From NCBI GenBank assembly GCA_014621425.1, contig JAANBB010000146.1, positions 1-64,000 on the forward strand: a DNA stretch of 64,000 nucleotides. The letters run 5' to 3'. This DNA is from Cylindrodendrum hubeiense (taxonomy: Eukaryota > Ascomycota > Sordariomycetes > Hypocreales > Nectriaceae). Shown piece by piece: positions 58,111-64,000 of the stretch (position 1 is the first letter of the stretch; each line of letters starts with the position of its first letter). A program made the position numbers and the translations under genes. A model generated the notes under the pieces. The model searched no databases, had not been told where the DNA came from, and was given only the letters and a program-made list of their open reading frames with translations.

Positions 58111-59490
58111 GAGGCTGTTGCGGGCGGCTGGACAGCGGTCTGGGTCGTCAAGCTGGAACAGTTAATCAAGCACTTAATGTATAAAATTAATTGATCTGCC
58201 CTATATATGATTGAGGTCTCCCTTCTGCCGATGAAGGTTGGCAACGATGTGGGGAGTGGGAGACCTTTGTATTGTATGTATTATGGTACTCAACGAAGGA
58301 ATTTCGAGTAACTATTTACAACACTACTTCAATTAAAAAGAAAATCCGATACTCAATGGCTACGAGTATGATTTTCCAATTACCTATCAGTTACCATATC
58401 TACTCAATTACATCGAATAAGAAGACCCATTTACTTAAGTTTGCAACTACTTATGAAGTGCCTCGACTCGTTTGCATCCCACTTGCCTTCATTCAAAGCT
58501 ACCCTATACCCATATCACTGTCCTGCGACTCAACTCCATTCAGGTTATCGGCGGACAAAACGTAATGAATTGCCTATACAATAAGAAATTACACTGAGCA
58601 CTTATTGTCAGGTGTGGCCATGGCTTGTTTTGGGTTACTCATAACATAGGGTGTGATAAGTGATTGTAATATTTATTGAACGTCGCGACGTGTGAACGAA
58701 GTCTAACCATCTTGCTTGACTCGACATACATCAAAGACATAGGAGTGTGAGTAACGTTTATACTAGAACAGCTTTATGAAACATGGTTTGTTGTGAAAGA
58801 GCCGCAACCGGGAGAACAGGACGCGCGACTGATGCGAGATCTCACGGAAGACGGCGATCGCCAACATAGGAGAGACAGGAAATTGTTCCAGGGCAAGCAG
58901 GGAGCTATGACAGCGGAGTCGGTGCTTGGGCCTCTGGTGGGAGATGCGATGGCACCGAGCCGAGAGTAAGGGGATGGAGCCGACAAGAAGGCAAGGGGGA
59001 AACCCCGTTCCAGCAAGGGAGCCCTTGAGCTCCTGAAGCATCCTGAAGCTGACGCTGGAAGGAAGATCAAGCACAGGAACAGGAAAGGGATGAACGACCG
59101 AATATTCCTCCGTTGGCTACGCAGCTAATTTACCGGCGTCATCGGCGCATCAGGATGTGATGTGAAGATGGGATATAGAGATTCCGTAGGGAGAATGTGA
59201 CCGGGTCGGATGCGACGCAAGGGAGTTCTGCGATAGGGCCGTCGGGTGACATGGTACAGGGCCACCACATGTCGCGTTATCAATCTGCTCTCCCTTTATC
59301 CACCTATTACTCCCAAGTCTCGATCTGGTTATCGTCGCCCAATGTTCGAAGAACGATAGGCTTCGATGGCCGACCCCAGATGGTCTCAATACACTGAGGT
59401 CCAAGAGTGGCGATCCCTTCGGGGCCTAGCCAGATCGTGCATCGAGGCTACGGATACGCATTGACTGGTTCATGCAGCCAGTGTACTCTT

Positions 59491-59520
59491 CACTGTCTGT
59501 CACTGTCTGTCACTGTCACT
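59491..59520. repeat. CACTGTCTGT decamer repeat
   Basis: Two exact decamers followed by a partial third copy in non-coding DNA. Confidence 0.8.
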
Positions 59521-62500
59521 GAACAAGTGGCCTGCGAGAACTCAATTCACCACCAACCATCAACCGCCCTCCGTCGTCTCCCTTTCCCACCTCCCGCTCG
59601 CTAAGACTAGATTTGGGACTGGATAAGCGAGAGCGGAGGCGGAAGATCAACGGATGAGAAGAAAAGCGACCACGACGACGCATCCAGGTGCGTGATTCGC
59701 TGTCTCATTCTCCCTCCAGTACACCAACGCCCAGCCTCAGCCCTGGACCTGGGCTCTCCAAGCGTAGCTACTCCGTATCAACCAGTGAAACTCCCTTGCA
59801 TGGGCACCGTTCTTCGCCGCCTGCGCACAAGCAGCTAAGGTACACCAACGGGCATGCGAGAGCGGCGGAGCGAGCCAAGGTGCCGTCAGCGCCCTCGCCC
59901 GGCGGTGCAAGCACTCTCGGTGATGCCTTTTAGGCTTGCGATGGTGATACCGCCGGCTGCCAGCAGCTTGTCCCTTCTCATCACCGCGGACGCCTCGTAC
60001 AGCGCCCCAACTGCGCAATGGGCTGAAACGTCTCGACCGGGCCAATTCTTGCTCCAGCTGACGGGTGCTGTTAGGCTCGGGGCGGCAGCTTACTAGCCAG
60101 CGCTGCCAGCCAACTCGGCCGTGCAGGCTGGCCTCGCTGGTTGGAGCCCGGCAGTGACATTCTGGCGGCAGCTTTTTACCACGTCGCTCCCTCACTGGCC
60201 GACCCAGCCTTCTGCGTCCCATCCAGCTGAGATCGCCCACCCACCCGCCGCACGGCCGGGACGGGAAGAGGGACCCGAGCCAGATGGCCCAATGCCAAGT
60301 CGAACCCAGGGCCACGCCAGGGGCCAAGAAATTCGCCCAGGCCAGAGCGAAGCGGTTGGGCTGATCTCTGGGACAGACGGTGCGAGGGACCAGCTGAAGC
60401 TACAGTAACACCAGCGCTGGTAGCCCCGAGAATCCGCTCGCGCCGTCGTTTTCTCTAAGTCAGCTCCCGGAGAGGAGCTGGCGCGTCACGACGCGCTCTA
60501 TTGTTTATGTTTAAACAAACAAACAAACCCACCCCGCCATAGCGACTGTCGATGACGAACACGAGTGCAACGAATGGGGACATCGTCTATGTCATTTTGA
60601 CCTGTAGCATCAGAGGCAGCATCATTCATGGCGGCTCCGCTACCGAGATTGGGCTCCCCATTGACCCCAGAGGCAAAATGGAGCAATGGAGCACAGCTTG
60701 ACAGGGGTTGGGGGATGAGATGCCAAAAGTCGGCGAAGCAGTGGGAGAAGCGCCCAGCCTCAGACTCGTCCAGCCCCAGACTCGTCCACGGGCTTTGAGA
60801 CAGTGCTCTGGGCACGGCGATCTGTCTCAGCCTTCTTTATTATTATCGTGGCTAGCCGGGTCTGTCTCATCGGATGGAATGTGACTCCACGCTCTGATTC
60901 AAGGGAGGCAGCTCGCGGTGTTCATCATGTCTATCAGCCACAGGGCCGCCCAACCAGGAGTCAGAAGGGCGTCCCCGCGGTCCAGTACGCCAGGCCTCTG
61001 GATACTTTGATGTCATGGGCCGCCAGCTTGCAAATCCCGGCCGTCGGCTGCATGTCAGCCAGCATTTCAGTCTCTCCGATCCAGGGACCCAGCGCGCGGA
61101 GAGCTCCACTCGGCCAGCAGCCTCAGGCGTGCAGAGGGCGGGTTTGGACGGTCCAGCACCCCAGCGCCCAACGCACTGGGCCCACGAGGACTGAGCGCAT
61201 GGGCCGTGGAAAATGAGGCCGAATTCCAGAAGCAATGTGTGCTGGCCTTGTTTCCTCGCTTGTTCTGGCGATGAACGAAATTTGATGCCAGCAGCTGCCC
61301 CATCTGAGTGGTTGCGCCCCGGAAGCCCTGGGGCCATGGGGCCGCGGCAGCAGTCTAGCAGTCTGGCAGGGATGGCTGCGCGTGCTACCGGGCAGGGATG
61401 TTGCGAGAAATGCGGGATGGAGCCTTGACGGGAGTCTTAGACGTTCTGGGTTTGGTCTGGGTCTAGCCCATTCAACACCTCAGTCACCTGGAACCTGGGA
61501 TTCCACGAGGGCATCTCGTCCCGGCCGGCGAGGCCTTTTAGGCCTGTGCCGCTGGGGGGCTCTCATTTTGTTTAGGCCCCGAATGGCTTCCCATGCCGCT
61601 GATGATTGAGTCTCTGCTGGGCAGGTGGAGAGGGCATCAACGGTGCAGACGGTGTAGAAAGGACGCATCAACCGCTATAGTGTCTGGGGCTGATTATGGC
61701 CGCTCAAACTCTCATGCTTGACTACGGAGGACGCTGACGGCCGGCTTTTGGTTGACAGCCATCATCCCTGTCTGACGCCGCACAAAGATCAAACGGAAGG
61801 AAGAAAAGAAGGCTGACAGGCCAGGGAGAGGGCCGGGTTGAGAATCCTTTTGCTGATCAATCCTCCACTAAAAAAAAGAAGAGAACAAAGAAAAGCTGAT
61901 TAGTGAAAACCCGAAAACTGGGAACTTGATCGAGATATAGCTGGGTTGATCCTACATATTACGCTTGACGGCGCTGCGCAATGCGCCTCGACAGCCCCGT
62001 GCACTCGGAGCAGCCGGCTACAGTAAGAACCAAGAAACAAAACAAAGCGATGACCAAAGAAAAAAACTGGAGATGATGTTGATGACGAAGAAAGGAACGA
62101 AAAGGGTAGGTACCTACCTACCTTATGCTCCCTAGTCCCAACGGTCGGCGGGTCAGGTCGGCCAACACGCCGCCCTCATTTGTTAGGCGTCGTTTGTCGG
62201 GACTTTAGCCGGGGAGGACCAGAGAAGAACTTCTCTCGGCTTCTTCCCCAATCGCCTGTGCCAGGCTGATGACTGTGCTGTGCCTGTGATCTGCGTCGTA
62301 TTTGTGCCGCGGTGCCGCGTACCTGCATTGTGCATGCGCTGTCCGGCTAGGTACGCGCGAGCACGGTTGCTGATCCTGTTCTATACGGCTGATGTAGCTT
62401 GCAGGATGAACGGGACAGCTTGCGTAGTACGGAGCACAGTTGAGATGCACTGGATGCCGCCAATCCCCAATGCTCTGGCGAGTTGAGGGTCCCCGTTGCC

Positions 62501-64000
62501 GCCCGTCAGCCACAGTTGAGGAACTGGAATGAGGAATTACAACAGAGTGGAAAATTCAAGGTCCCGCAGCATCGCAATTGGCCGTATACTACTCTGCACT
62601 GCAGGCCTGCAGGTTGTCGCTTTCGCTTGTCGCCCATCGCCATTTTCCGCTCTCCTTCTTTTTTTCACTCCCCTCTCGCTTGGCCGCTAGGAGGACCCAA
62701 GGCTCAGCGCCAACGCCGGCTCAAGGGTGCTAACTCGATGGGGGCATGGGCTCAGGCACCAGACCCTCGGCGCCGCTGGTGGGCTGTGGGGACTTTACCC
62801 CCGGAAGCTGTGCCTGGGACGGATGCTAGGGGAGGGGGAAGGCCAACCTCCAGTGGGTTTCCAGTGGGTACAGGGGGGAAACAATTTCACTGCACCCTTG
62901 GGTCCCCCCTGTAACTTTTGCCCTACGGAGATGGACGCTGCTCGCCGGCTACTGCAGTTATGGGTTTAGGGCGTTTTGTTTAATGACATTATACTATGTG
63001 CTCGTTGGATTTGTTTAGTCTTTTCTTTTGCTCTACCTGTCATAGGTAGCTTAGCAGCTAGAGTGGGGGTCTTATGCGATGGATATTGATCATCACGACT
63101 GGACTTCTGTCATCTTTCCTCTCGTCTGGGCCTTTGCTCCCCGTCTCCCCATGTTAACCTACTGAGCCAAGGCACATCCCAAGGCGCATGGCATGGCATG
63201 CCAGGTTTGAGCCGGGACTAACACATGCACGCTCATGCACATGCAGGCGCACCTCCCAGGGCTGGGCGCCTGGACAAGAGTGATTACACCACCCCATACT
63301 GTGAATTATGTCACAGGCGCTTGTCTCTTTTCCATCACATGTGAGGGAGGCGGCGGAGGGGATGCGGGCAGCGGGAGACGGAGCAGGGCGGGCCCAATCT
63401 CAGCACCATCTGCAAGGCACCTGTAGCTGAAAGTAAGTGCAGGTTTGTCAGTGTGTGTGTGGGCAGATTTGTAGTTAGTAGTTGGGTAATGGAGAAGACG
63501 GTGAGCGAGCAAGTGAAGGTTGATGGCGTTGAGAGGGGAATGGAGAGGGAGATGAGGTCGTAGAAGAGTTTTCCCTCCTTCTTTTCCACTGTCTTGCTGC
63601 TGTTTCTCTCTCTTGCACCTCGGCCTGTGGGTTGGATTCCTTTTTATTTTTTTGCGGGTTGCTCAACTACGCCTCACTTGGCTTCTTGTCTCTCCTTTGA
63701 CCTTTGCTGCTGGCCCAACGTCACTTTTTTCTGGGGCCGTTCTTCGTCGACGAAACACACATTCACACACACGCCCCCGTCCTCAGGGCACCAGACGCAC
63801 ATACGGGCGGCAGATCAGATCGGACAATTCCCTCGTCCCCCTGACGGCTACAGTGCATACAGCTGCAGCTCCTCCACAAAAACGGACGTCACCAGAGGGA
63901 ACCTGACGACATTTCCGCGGACCAAGTCACCATCATCACATTCCCAAACCCCTCGGCTCCCCAGCTTGGCCCGTCCGGTTCTTGCCATTGACTTGACTGG

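Larger units (their letters stand above)
57945..64000. other. 6-kb gene-free right flank
   Basis: No frame on either strand looks coding. Positions 57945-58760 are AT-moderate with a 21-bp tandem repeat; from about 58.8 kb the sequence becomes GC-rich like the left flank, with simple repeats (59491-59520) and an ACCTACCTACC tract near 62110. The pyrimidine-rich 63.6-64.0 kb segment may be the promoter or leader of a plus-strand gene beyond the window. Confidence 0.45.

Noticed and set aside
59737..60327. Minus-strand frame of 196 codons
   Set aside because: Composition-driven (Arg/Trp/Gly rich), overlapping plus-strand frames of equal length, no recognisable motif.
1..64000. tRNA, rRNA, CRISPR or intact transposon
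   Set aside because: No box A/B pairs, rRNA segments, regularly spaced repeats or transposase/reverse-transcriptase motifs were recognised by eye; a tRNAscan or RepeatMasker run could still find degenerate copies.

Overview
The window is nuclear DNA of a filamentous ascomycete (Pezizomycotina). Introns are short (mostly 48-100 bp, GTAAGT-like donors, CTAAC-like branch sites). The gene set is characteristic: a HET-domain gene, Zn2Cys6 regulators, a PTH11/rhodopsin-type protein, a microsomal P450, MFS carriers and a 7TM-RGS receptor. ACCTACCTACC-type spacers and overall style suggest Sordariomycetes, but the order cannot be fixed from this sequence. I rebuilt exon-intron structures by hand so that reading frame, splice signals and family motifs agree.

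Layout. The left flank (1-7.5 kb) is GC-rich and gene-sparse: an SREBP-like bHLH factor (-) and a small, very acidic nuclear-type protein (-) with long non-coding spacers. From about 7.5 to 58 kb the composition becomes more even and the content looks accessory: HET protein (+), small secreted chitin deacetylase (-), Liz1/Dal5-type MFS carrier with 10 exons (+), a tiny Cys-rich ORF (-), cytochrome P450 (-) and a rhodopsin-domain membrane protein (-). Next is a compact block at 23.8-36.0 kb: phenol-hydroxylase-type FAD monooxygenase (-), MFS carrier (+), SDR (-), VOC/extradiol-dioxygenase-like protein (+) and Zn2Cys6 regulator (-). It reads as a candidate aromatic catabolism or detoxification cluster. 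Then come a secreted Cys-containing protein (+), an SNG1/DUF3533-type membrane protein (+), a secreted two-domain protein (-) and a four-TM membrane protein (+).

At 47.5-54.2 kb a second metabolic block holds a tartrate/D-malate-type decarboxylating dehydrogenase (-) and a fluoroacetate-dehalogenase-like alpha/beta hydrolase with an intact halide pocket (-). These are followed by a zinc-cluster DNA-binding gene (+) that lacks a regulatory domain, facing a fungal_trans-domain gene (-) that lacks a zinc cluster. This arrangement is what inversion of one half of a single regulator would leave. A 7TM-RGS (GprK/MoRgs7-like) receptor follows (+). From 58 to 64 kb I see no convincing gene; the GC-rich sequence with simple repeats resembles the left flank, and the extreme end may be the leader of a gene beyond the window.

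How the genes may work together (inference): the 24-36 kb block could take up or export an aromatic compound, ring-hydroxylate it, act on the diol and oxidise a product under its own regulator. The 47-54 kb block could process a halo- or hydroxy-acid. No rRNA, tRNA, CRISPR array or intact transposon was recognised.
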